DNA of 6,479 nt. Source: Oscillospiraceae bacterium (GTDB taxonomy: Bacteria; Bacillota; Clostridia; Oscillospirales; Oscillospiraceae). The notes under the pieces were generated by a model. The model saw nothing but the letters and a program-made list of their open reading frames with translations. It was not told the DNA's origin and searched no databases. Positions within the stretch are counted from its first letter, which is position 1. The number at the start of each line of letters is the position of its first letter. The DNA is taken from NCBI GenBank assembly GCA_031264545.1, contig JAISDV010000121.1, positions 1 to 6,479 of the forward strand, written 5' to 3'. Position numbers and translations under genes: made by a program. Positions 1-5,050 of the stretch are shown one piece after another.

Positions 1-2800
1 TTTTGTCAATAGATGAGTCGGGGGGAACGGTGACCTTCTCGCCGTCCGGCGTGGTGACCGTGCCGCCGCCCGGAAGCGTCACGGAGCCGTCGGGATTGCT
101 CACGGGCGGTTCGCCCGCAGGCGTTGATACCGCGCTGCCGCCCGGTATCGTTATTGCCAAACTGCCGGAGCTGCCTGCCGCCGTACCGATTGCGATTGAA
201 AGGAATTTTGTCCCGCTCCCCGCAAAGTTTGTGGCTTTTACCGTAAAATTGAAGGTCCCCGCCGCTGTCGGCGTACCGGAAACGGCGCCTGTATCCGGGT
301 CCAATGTCAGTCCGTCCGGCAGACTGCCGCTGTCAATTTCCCACGTTACCCGGCCGCCTCCGCCGTTCACCGCGAGGGCTTGGCTGTACGGCAAGTAAAC
401 TGTGCCGTTTGGAAGCGGCGAATCAGTGGTTATAGCCGGTTTGGTAACGCTGATTACCGTTTCGTCGCCGGTCATGGCGGCGTCAATAGTCCCCGCATTG
501 TAGATTGTTCCGTAATTTGCTATGGTACCTTCGCCGTCCAGGGCGCCGGCATTGTACAATACCGCGCCTGCATCTATGGTCAGCGTTTTGCCCTTCGGTA
601 TGGTCAGCACGCTGCCCTCCGGTATCACGAGGCTTTTGCCGGCCGGTATAGCCGCGTCGTCCGTTATGGTAACGCTGTCTCCATAAAAGGTCCCGGCGTC
701 GCCCTCAAAAAGCAGCCCGCCCGTTCTGCGGCTCAGCTCCGGGTCGCCCACGGCCGGCCCGTCGTTTGTGCCGGCGGCAAACACGATACCGCTGCCATTG
801 AGGGTAAGGACGCAGCCGGGGCTGCCATTGCCGCCGCCGATGCCTGAAGCGTAACTGCCGCCCGTGGCCGTGACTGTGCCGCCGCTGATGGTGATCGTGC
901 CGCCCGAGCCATACTCACCGCCGCCGATGCCCGCGCCGTAGCTGCCGCCCGTGGCGCTGACCGTGCCGCCGCTGATGGTGATCGTGCCGTCCGTGCCGAC
1001 GTAGCCGTAGCCGCTGCCGATGCCCGCGCCGTTCCGGCCGCCTTTGGCTGTGACTGTGCCGCCGTTAATGATGATCACGCCGCCCGCGGAGCCGAGACCG
1101 CCGCCGATGCCCGCGCCGTATTGGCCGCCTGTGGCGTCGACCGTGCCGCCGTTGATGGTGATGGCGCCCGCGGAGCCGCTGCCGCCGCTGCCGATACCGG
1201 CGGAGTTCCCGCCGCCGTTTGCAGTAAGCGTGCCCGTGTCTTCGCTCTGTCCGTAAATGGTGAGTTGGTTGCCGCCTTCTACGTTAAGACCGCCGGTTAC
1301 TGTGTATGCGCAGCGGTCCGCCAAAATCAGGTGCGCGCCGCTTGCCGCGTTTACCGTTAAGATGTCTCCGCGTGCGACCGTACCTCTTACGATATACCAG
1401 CCGTCGCTGAGTACGGCGGTGCCGCTGTTAATTACCGTCACGCCGCTGACTGTTTTCAGGACTCCGTCCTCGTCGATGTAGGGGACGTTGTTTTCTATTA
1501 CCGTACCTGTGCCGGTTATTGCGCCGCCGATGATCATGCCATTGTTTATGAGCGTGCCGTTGTTGACAAGTACGGCGTTCGTCAAATCGAGGGTTTTGCC
1601 CGCCGGTACGGTCAGGGTCTTGCCCGCGGGGATGATATAATCGCCGGTGAGCGTTACCGTATCAGGAACGCCGGAGTCATAAAAAGTGGTATTGCCGCCT
1701 GTAATCAGCAGGGCGTTTGTCCGGTCTGTGTTTGTACTCCCGGTTGCGCTGCTCGCGAATACGATCGCGTTTGTGATGTCAAGCGTGCCGCCGCCGTCGC
1801 CATCGGAGCCGTTGCCGATGCCCGCGGCGTATGCGCCGCCTGTGGCATCGACCGTGCCGCCGGTGATCGTGACCGTGCCGCCGCCATAAGTGAGGCTGCC
1901 GCCGATACCCGCGGCGAGGTCGCCGCCTGTGGCCGTTACCATGCCGCCGCTGATGGTGACTGTGCCGCCCGGTGCGTCATAGCCGCCGCCGATGCCCGCA
2001 GCGTATTGGGCGCCTCGGGCGTTGACTGTGCCGCCGTTAATAATAACCGTTCCGCCGCCGTAGCCGCCGCCGCTGCCGCTGCCGATGCCCGCGGCGTTGT
2101 AGCCGCCTGTGGCGTCGACCGTGCCGCCGTTGATGGTGATTGTGCCGGCGTCATTGTAGTCGCTGCCGATGCCGGCCTGATCGCCGCCTCCGTTTGCGGT
2201 GAGCTTGCCCGTGCCGCCGCTCTGCCCGTAGACGGTGAGTGAATTGCCTCCGTTTACGTTAATGCCGCCGTTTACCGTTAAATCGCAGCCGTCCGTAAGG
2301 ATCAGGTGTACCGCGCCGCTTACGGTGACGCGGTTGCCGATGGCGACGCCGCCGCTGACTGCGTACCAGCCGGCGTTTAATGTGGTTTGGTCCGTGATTG
2401 CGGTCACGTTGTCGGCTGTGTTCGCGGCTCCGTCCTCGTCGATGTAGGTAATCGCTAACGAAAGACGAAGGGTACTGTCCTTTTGAATAGAATAATCCTG
2501 TAGGGTATTGCCGTCTTCCAGAAGCCTTCCCGCAAAAATCAAACGTTGATTTTCAGGCAAAAACGCCGGTATTTCATCTTGAATTTTTGCCTTGACTTCG
2601 GCAATGAAGGCGGTCGGTTCGACCTCCAATGCTATATGTTGTCCACTGTATCCGGCTATCCCTTCCACATCGACCTTAATGAAAATCTGCATGGCATAAA
2701 CGGGCAGAGCGACAACAGGCACCAGAGCTGCCGCCATGACAAACGCGATGATAAGCGAGAGCGCCCTGCCTGTCCAATTTTTTTTGTTCCCATTTGTCAT
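1..2800 (-). CDS. Secreted surface protein with N-terminal ubiquitin-like domain and beta-solenoid repeats (3' end outside window)
   Basis: The reading frame is open from an ATG at 2800-2798 to base 2 without a stop: 933 codons, C-terminus missing. It is probably exported by Sec and displayed on or shed from the cell surface. Order of parts: signal peptide (residues 1-36), ubiquitin-like domain (37-115), two tandem modules (119-440 and 441 to about 762) rich in AGIGGG and ITINGGTV repeats typical of right-handed beta-solenoids, a putative Ig-like domain (about 788-872), then a tail rich in PGG, TPDG and VPP turns. The start is set by AAGGGAGGT 8 nt upstream and by the signal peptide beginning there. 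The modules resemble Clostridia carbohydrate-binding or adhesin-like proteins (Cthe_2159-like), which is a family impression only. It is transcribed away from infC from its own promoter. No catalytic motif is visible. The reading frame is certain; the biological role is unknown. Confidence 0.9.
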   Translation of the reverse strand, partial: MTNGNKKNWTGRALSLIIAFVMAAALVPVVALPVYAMQIFIKVDVEGIAGYSGQHIALEVEPTAFIAEVKAKIQDEIPAFLPENQRLIFAGRLLEDGNTLQDYSIQKDSTLRLSLAITYIDEDGAANTADNVTAITDQTTLNAGWYAVSGGVAIGNRVTVSGAVHLILTDGCDLTVNGGINVNGGNSLTVYGQSGGTGKLTANGGGDQAGIGSDYNDAGTITINGGTVDATGGYNAAGIGSGSGGGYGGGTVIINGGTVNARGAQYAAGIGGGYDAPGGTVTISGGMVTATGGDLAAGIGGSLTYGGGTVTITGGTVDATGGAYAAGIGNGSDGDGGGTLDITNAIVFASSATGSTNTDRTNALLITGGNTTFYDSGVPDTVTLTGDYIIPAGKTLTVPAGKTLDLTNAVLVNNGTLINNGMIIGGAITGTGTVIENNVPYIDEDGVLKTVSGVTVINSGTAVLSDGWYIVRGTVARGDILTVNAASGAHLILADRCAYTVTGGLNVEGGNQLTIYGQSEDTGTLTANGGGNSAGIGSGGSGSAGAITINGGTVDATGGQYGAGIGGGLGSAGGVIIINGGTVTAKGGRNGAGIGSGYGYVGTDGTITISGGTVSATGGSYGAGIGGGEYGSGGTITISGGTVTATGGSYASGIGGGNGSPGCVLTLNGSGIVFAAGTNDGPAVGDPELSRRTGGLLFEGDAGTFYGDSVTITDDAAIPAGKSLVIPEGSVLTIPKGKTLTIDAGAVLYNAGALDGEGTIANYGTIYNAGTIDAAMTGDETVISVTKPAITTDSPLPNGTVYLPYSQALAVNGGGGRVTWEIDSGSLPDGLTLDPDTGAVSGTPTAAGTFNFTVKATNFAGSGTKFLSIAIGTAAGSSGSLAITIPGGSAVSTPAGEPPVSNPDGSVTLPGGGTVTTPDGEKVTVPPDSSIDK
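185..439 (-). other. Putative Ig-like (He_PIG-type) domain, residues about 788-872
   Basis: The segment has the usual signature of bacterial putative Ig domains: LPNGTVYLPYSQ at the start, VTWEIDSGSLPDGLTLD in the middle, then TGAVSGTPTAAGTFNFTVKATN and a closing strand. Such domains are common spacers in surface proteins. The assignment is by remembered motif pattern (He_PIG, PF05345) and was not searched. Beyond it (184 to 1) lies a low-complexity Gly/Pro/Thr tail with PGGGTVTTPDG turns, continuing off the left edge. Confidence 0.75.
515..1480 (-). repeat. Beta-solenoid module B (residues 441 to about 762)
   Basis: This is the second copy of the module and restarts with YIDEDG at residue 441. 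It keeps the same order: GWYIVRG, GAHLILADRC, LTVxGG, LTIYGQS, TGTLTANGGG, then units with AGIG (four) and SGIG (one), then GTFYGDSVTITDDAAIPAGK and IPKGKTLTIDAGA strands. The offset from module A is 322 codons. Within the module, units recur every 26-29 residues; for example, a GTGCCGCCGCTGATGG block recurs 87 nt apart near 876 and 963. The lower boundary is approximate. Confidence 0.82.
1124..1162 (-). repeat. Exact 39-bp repeat, copy 1 (module B)
   Basis: These 39 bases are identical to 2102-2140 in module A. On the minus strand they encode an ITINGGTVDATGG rung. Identity at every third-codon position in a divergent protein repeat points to recent duplication or gene conversion rather than selection on the protein alone. 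Confidence 0.9.
1481..2446 (-). repeat. Beta-solenoid module A (residues 119-440)
   Basis: This is the first of two homologous ~322-residue modules. It opens with YIDEDG, then a strand-rich entry region (GWYAVSGG, AHLIL-like VHLILTDG, LTVNGG, LTVYGQS, TGKLTANGGG). Four glycine-rich units of about 25-29 residues follow, in the style ITINGGTVDATGG...AAGIG, and the module closes with short-period strands (AGKTLTVPAGKTLDL, VNNGTLINNG). Five AGIG motifs are present. The periodic TV/GG pattern suggests stacked solenoid rungs. The DNA of the glycine-rich part is very GC-rich. Confidence 0.85.
2102..2140 (-). repeat. Exact 39-bp repeat, copy 2 (module A)
   Basis: This is the partner of 1124-1162, 978 bp away (326 codons), close to the 322-codon module offset. 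The flanking bases differ on both sides, so the identical block is bounded. Confidence 0.9.
2456..2692 (-). other. Ubiquitin-like domain (residues 37-115)
   Basis: Residues 37-115 align to ubiquitin 1-71 along the whole beta-grasp fold. Matching blocks are MQIF-x-K, LEVEP, I-xx-VKAKIQD, QRLIFAG, LEDG-x-TL-x-DY-x-IQK-x-STL-x-L-x-L; about 42 of 71 positions are identical by hand alignment. Differences: about 7 extra residues in the beta1-beta2 turn (including GIAGYSGQ), one extra residue before QRL, Arg at the Lys48 position, Arg and Ser at His68 and Val70, and no RLRGG tail (the chain continues LAITYIDEDG). Lys6, Lys27, Lys29, Lys63 and Ile44 are kept. Without Gly-Gly it should not be conjugatable. 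It is far closer to eukaryotic ubiquitin than to bacterial beta-grasp proteins such as ThiS or MoaD. Confidence 0.93.
2693..2800 (-). other. Signal peptide (residues 1-36)
   Basis: The N-terminus has Asn/Lys/Arg residues (K6, K7, R12), then a hydrophobic core from about A13 to L32 (LSLIIAFVMAAALV), then the helix breaker P33 and the sequence V34-Y35-A36. This fits an AXA-like signal peptidase I site with small or aliphatic residues at -3 and -1. Cleavage after A36 would leave Met37 as the mature N-terminus, which matches Met1 of ubiquitin. No lipobox cysteine is present. Confidence 0.85.
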
Positions 2801-2808
2801 ACCGATTG

Positions 2809-2817
2809 ACCTCCCTT
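2809..2817 (-). promoter_or_regulatory. Shine-Dalgarno for the ubiquitin-like surface protein gene
   Basis: Read on the minus strand this is AAGGGAGGT, 8 nt before the ATG at 2800. It is a near-consensus ribosome binding site and fixes the start. Confidence 0.9.
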
Positions 2818-2956
2818 GTTCTTCTCAACGTAAGCTGCCCCGGCATTCTCATGGCCGCGTTTTGCGGCGTTCATAGATTTTCGCCTTGCGGCGGGAAAAA
2901 CAGCGCGATTTACCGTGAACTTACCGGAGCTGCTGAAAATTTTGTCGATTTTTGTC

Positions 2957-2985
2957 AGTATATCACAGCTCAAGGCGGATTTCAA
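2957..2985 (-). promoter_or_regulatory. Sigma-A-type promoter of the surface protein gene
   Basis: On the minus strand TTGAAA (2985-2980) is followed after exactly 17 nt by TATACT (2962-2957). Transcription would begin near 2950 and give a 5' UTR of about 150 nt. Two small hairpins can form in it: a GCCGC/GCGGC stem (2854-2868) and a GCC/GGC stem closed by a GCAA tetraloop and extendable by UUUUC/GAAAA pairs (about 2877-2899). Confidence 0.7.
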
Positions 2986-3037
2986 AAAAATAACCGTAAA
3001 TTTACAAAATGCGATTTTGCAATTTGGCGGAAAGCGC

Positions 3038-3066
3038 TTGACAATCCGAGCAATTGCTGTTAAATT
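3038..3066 (+). promoter_or_regulatory. Probable promoter of the infC-rpmI-rplT operon
   Basis: TTGACA at 3038-3043 is a perfect -35 box. After 17 nt, TAAATT (3061-3066) is a weak -10 (TTAAAT one base earlier is an equal alternative). The start site would be near 3073, leaving a ~177-nt leader before infC. It faces away from the surface-protein promoter at 2957-2985, with about 52 bp between the two -35 boxes. Confidence 0.6.
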
Positions 3067-3072
3067 ATTAGC

Positions 3073-3249
3073 GTCAGAACAAAGTAGGTTCGGTTGGTGT
3101 CCGCCTCACCCTGCCACAACAGGTGCGTATGGGTCAATAAAACCATTTGAAGCCTTTGGCTTCTTATGTGTCTTTTATGCGGCCGCCGGTGCGTCCGCAT
3201 TTACTTTTTGGGGTCCTGCCCCGCCACTTATGCTTGGAGGTGTCTTAAT
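3073..3249 (+). ncRNA. Structured infC leader, candidate L20-type attenuation leader
   Basis: In many Firmicutes the infC-rpmI-rplT operon carries a leader (Rfam L20_leader) through which ribosomal protein L20 represses its own operon. The leader here has the right place and length. Visible structure: CACC/GGTG (about 3107-3124), ATGG/CCAT (3129-3146), a perfect GAAGCC-TTT-GGCTTC hairpin (3149-3163), ATGCGG/CCGCAT (3177-3200) followed by a T-rich run, and GGGG/CCCC (3210-3222) just before the ribosome binding site. Whether it matches the Rfam model was not tested. Confidence 0.55.
3177..3209 (+). terminator. Candidate attenuator terminator in the infC leader
   Basis: A 6-bp ATGCGG/CCGCAT stem (3177-3182 with 3195-3200) encloses a GC-rich 12-nt loop and is followed by TTACTTTTT (3201-3209). 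A hairpin plus T-tract ahead of the coding region fits conditional termination. The stem is short, so intrinsic strength is uncertain. The perfect hairpin at 3149-3163, also followed by a T-containing run, may be an alternative or competing element. Confidence 0.4.
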
Positions 3250-3252
3250 ATA
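3236..3252 (+). promoter_or_regulatory. infC ribosome binding site and ATA start codon
   Basis: GGAGGTG (3236-3242) lies 7 nt before ATA (3250-3252), which is in frame with IF3. No ATG, GTG or TTG is correctly spaced: the in-frame TTG at 3259 is 16 nt from the site and would remove the N-terminal residues. Rare AUU, AUC or AUA starts on infC are an established autoregulatory device, because IF3 discriminates against non-standard starts. Confidence 0.75.
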
Positions 3253-3777
3253 GCAAACTTGTCTCATCAGATCAACGAGGCTATCCTCGACAGAGAGGTT
3301 CGGCTGATCAGCGATACGGGCGAGCAGCTCGGAATCATGTCTTCCGGGGCAGCGATGGAAATCGCGATACAGAAGGATCTCGATCTGGTCAAAATCGTTC
3401 CCGGCTCAAATCCTCCTGTCTGCAAAATCATGGATTACGGAAAATTCCGCTTTGAGCAGTCAAAGAAGGAAAAGGAAGCGAAGAAAAACCAGCATATCGT
3501 CGAGGTCAAGGAGATCCGCATGTCTCCGGGTATCGGTGAAAACGACTTCAATGTTAAGCTGAGGAACGCGCAGAAATTTCTTCGCGAGGGCGACCGCGTG
3601 AAGGCGTCCGTGCGCTTCAGAGGCCGGCAAATGGCCCATACGGATCTGGGCGAGGCGCTTTTGCGGAATTTTGCGGAAAAGTGCTCGGAAATCGCCGCGC
3701 TTGACAAGCCGCCGAAGCTCGAAGGACGGAACATGTCCATGTTTTTATCACCCAAGCAGTCGGCTTCCAACAAATAA
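3250..3777 (+). CDS. infC: Translation initiation factor IF-3
   Basis: This cytoplasmic factor binds the 30S subunit, prevents premature joining with 50S and proofreads start codon and initiator tRNA. The 175-residue product is full length for the family. The N-domain shows QINEAI and REVRLISDTGEQLGI; the hallmark PPVCKIMDYGKFRFEQ (about 55-70) leads into the lysine-rich linker helix (KKEKEAKKNQ). The C-domain has VKEIRMSP, DFNVKLRNAQKFL and VRFRGRQMAH. The start is placed at ATA 3250 from the ribosome binding site and homology with the Bacillus N-terminus; an upstream ATG at 3166 would add 28 unrelated residues from the leader. It is first in an operon with rpmI and rplT. Expression is probably controlled by the leader and by the rare start codon. 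Confidence 0.95.
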   Translation: MANLSHQINEAILDREVRLISDTGEQLGIMSSGAAMEIAIQKDLDLVKIVPGSNPPVCKIMDYGKFRFEQSKKEKEAKKNQHIVEVKEIRMSPGIGENDFNVKLRNAQKFLREGDRVKASVRFRGRQMAHTDLGEALLRNFAEKCSEIAALDKPPKLEGRNMSMFLSPKQSASNK

Positions 3778-3799
3778 TCATTCAAAGGAGTTACCCGTT

Positions 3800-4003
3800 A
3801 TGCCTAAGCTCAAAACACACAGCGGAGCACAAAAGAGATTTAATCTGACAAAAACCGGCAAGGTAAAGCGCGCGCACGCTTATAAGTCCCACCTTCTTAA
3901 CGGCCACGGGAAGACGACGAAGATCAAAAGACGTCTTCGCCAGGGCACTTACGCCGATACAACAAACGAGTCTGCGATCAAGCGCATGATTCCTTATAAA
4001 TAA
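3800..4003 (+). CDS. rpmI: 50S ribosomal protein L35
   Basis: This small basic protein of the large ribosomal subunit has 67 residues, the usual length. The family opening MPKLKTHSGAQKRF is followed by TGKVKRAHAYKSHLL, and the Lys/Arg-rich C-terminus ends in IKRMIPYK. It starts at ATG 3800, with AAAGGAG (3784-3790) 9 nt upstream and a 22-nt gap from infC. Its position between infC and rplT is the conserved bacterial order. It lies in the same transcript and should be co-regulated by the leader. Confidence 0.97.
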   Translation: MPKLKTHSGAQKRFNLTKTGKVKRAHAYKSHLLNGHGKTTKIKRRLRQGTYADTTNESAIKRMIPYK

Positions 4004-4018
4004 GGAGGGTTTTGACAT

Positions 4019-4396
4019 ATGGCCAGAATCAAGGGCGCGATGACGACGCGCAAAAGAAGAAATAAAGTTCTAGGCATGGCGAAAGGTTACTGGGGCGCTA
4101 AGTCCAAGCATTACAAGATGGCTAATCAGGCCGTTATGAAGTCCCTGACCTACGCTTATATCGGGCGTAAGCGGAAGAAGCGGGATTTTCGCCGGCTTTG
4201 GATTACCCGTATCAGCGCCGCCGCTAAACTGAACGGCATGAACTATTCCACCCTTATGCACGGCCTCAAGCTTGCCGGGATCGAGATGAACCGCAAGATG
4301 CTTTCCGAGGTCGCGATCCATGAGCCGGAAGCCTTCAGCGCCCTCACCGAGGGGGCAAAGGCTGCGCTCAAAGCGTCAGAGCCGATAAAACAATAA
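4019..4396 (+). CDS. rplT: 50S ribosomal protein L20
   Basis: L20 binds 23S rRNA early in 50S assembly and in many bacteria is the repressor of its own operon through the leader RNA. The family features are MARIKGAMTTRKRRNKVL, KGYWGAKSKHYKMA, YAYIGRKRKKRDFRRLWI, ISAAAKLNGMNYSTLMHGLKLAGIEMNRKMLS (given in consecutive blocks) and the C-terminal SEVAIHEPEAFSAL. The product has 125 residues, slightly more than the usual 117-119, because of an Ala/Lys-rich C-terminal extension. The ribosome binding site AAGGAGGG (4002-4009) overlaps the rpmI stop codon and sits 9 nt before the ATG. A terminator follows at once. Confidence 0.97.
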   Translation: MARIKGAMTTRKRRNKVLGMAKGYWGAKSKHYKMANQAVMKSLTYAYIGRKRKKRDFRRLWITRISAAAKLNGMNYSTLMHGLKLAGIEMNRKMLSEVAIHEPEAFSALTEGAKAALKASEPIKQ

Positions 4397-4444
4397 AGGG
4401 CGAAAGCCGATTCGGCGGACAGCTTTCGGGCTGCCCGCCCTTTT
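4395..4444 (+). terminator. Terminator after rplT
   Basis: AAAGGGCG (4395-4402, including the end of the rplT stop codon) pairs with CGCCCTTT (4436-4443). An inner GAAAGC/GCTTTC stem is possible, with a bulged GGGCTGCC on the 3' side. The T-run is only four bases before G, so termination may be leaky. Confidence 0.65.
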
Positions 4445-4474
4445 GATTCTCACGACAAAAGCGAGGCGACGGAG

Positions 4475-5050
4475 ATGACTGAGCTGAAGCTCAACGACCT
4501 GAAGGGCGCGGCGAAGACGCTGAGGGCCGGAAATCGCGTCCTTTTATCCGGGACGGTCTACACCGCGCGGGACGCCGCGCACAAAAGGCTTTTCGAGCTG
4601 CTGGACAGAAATGCGCCGCTTCCCTTCGACATCGTGGGCGCGGTACTCTATTACACAGGGCCGACCCCTGCGCGCGGCGGCATGGCCGTTGGCTCCTGCG
4701 GGCCGACGACCGCGATCCGCATGGATAAATTCACGCCGCGTCTGCTCGACCTGGGACTTGGCGGAATCATCGGGAAGGGGGAAAGAGGAGAAGCGGTCTG
4801 CCGGGCGCTCGTGCGCAACGGAGCGGTCTATTTCTGCGCGGTCGGCGGCGCGGGCGCGCTGATGGCGACCCATGTTCTGCGCGCCGAAGAGATCGCCTTT
4901 CCCGAGCTTGGCTGTGAATCGGTCAAGCGCCTGATTGTCGACAGGTTTCCGGTCACCGTCTGCATCGACGCGCTGGGCGGGAACATTTTTAAAGACGAGA
5001 GGAAAAAATATGCCGCCGCGCCCGCGGCGGAGACGGGGGAAAATATATGA
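4475..5050 (+). CDS. Fe-S hydro-lyase beta subunit, fumarate/tartrate type (stand-alone)
   Basis: The 191-residue protein matches the beta subunit of class I fumarate hydratase and L-tartrate dehydratase (C-terminal part of FumA, TtdB). These enzymes use a 4Fe-4S cluster to add or remove water on dicarboxylates. Key blocks: GTVYTARDAAHKRL (26-39), YYTGPTPA (59-66), GSCGPTTAIRMD (73-84), GIIGKGERG (97-105) and CAVGGAGAL (121-129). The cluster-binding alpha subunit normally sits immediately upstream, but rplT and its terminator are there instead. The alpha subunit must be elsewhere or absent, and fumarase versus tartrate dehydratase cannot be decided. The ATG at 4475 has GAGG 8 nt upstream. Only about 30 nt separate it from the rplT terminator and I see no promoter there, so read-through from the ribosomal operon or a promoter inside rplT is likely. 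The stop overlaps the next start. Confidence 0.87.
   Translation: MTELKLNDLKGAAKTLRAGNRVLLSGTVYTARDAAHKRLFELLDRNAPLPFDIVGAVLYYTGPTPARGGMAVGSCGPTTAIRMDKFTPRLLDLGLGGIIGKGERGEAVCRALVRNGAVYFCAVGGAGALMATHVLRAEEIAFPELGCESVKRLIVDRFPVTVCIDALGGNIFKDERKKYAAAPAAETGENI

Noticed and set aside
780..2200. Regular short-period repeats that might suggest a CRISPR array or minisatellite
   Set aside because: The periods are multiples of three, the units vary in length, and they translate into glycine-rich solenoid rungs within one open frame. There are no unique spacers of constant length.
3..2447. Many plus-strand open frames across 1-2447, rich in Pro, Ala, Val and Arg
   Set aside because: They are antisense shadows of the minus-strand GC-rich glycine repeats. 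None has a convincing ribosome binding site or recognisable domain, and the minus frame is continuous with a signal peptide.
2456..2692. Ubiquitin-like domain as eukaryotic contamination or assembly chimera
   Set aside because: The domain is in frame with a bacterial signal peptide and bacterial ribosome binding site on one side and the surface modules on the other. It lacks the polyubiquitin Gly-Gly-Met junction and differs from eukaryotic ubiquitin at about 40% of positions. Read-level support could not be examined.
2794..3063. Plus-strand open frames in the divergent intergenic region
   Set aside because: They overlap the two promoters and the 5' UTR of the surface gene, and have no ribosome binding site or family resemblance.
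3166..3249. Upstream ATG start for infC at 3166
   Set aside because: The added 28 residues come from leader hairpins and do not resemble IF3. The strong ribosome binding site lies downstream at 3236-3242.
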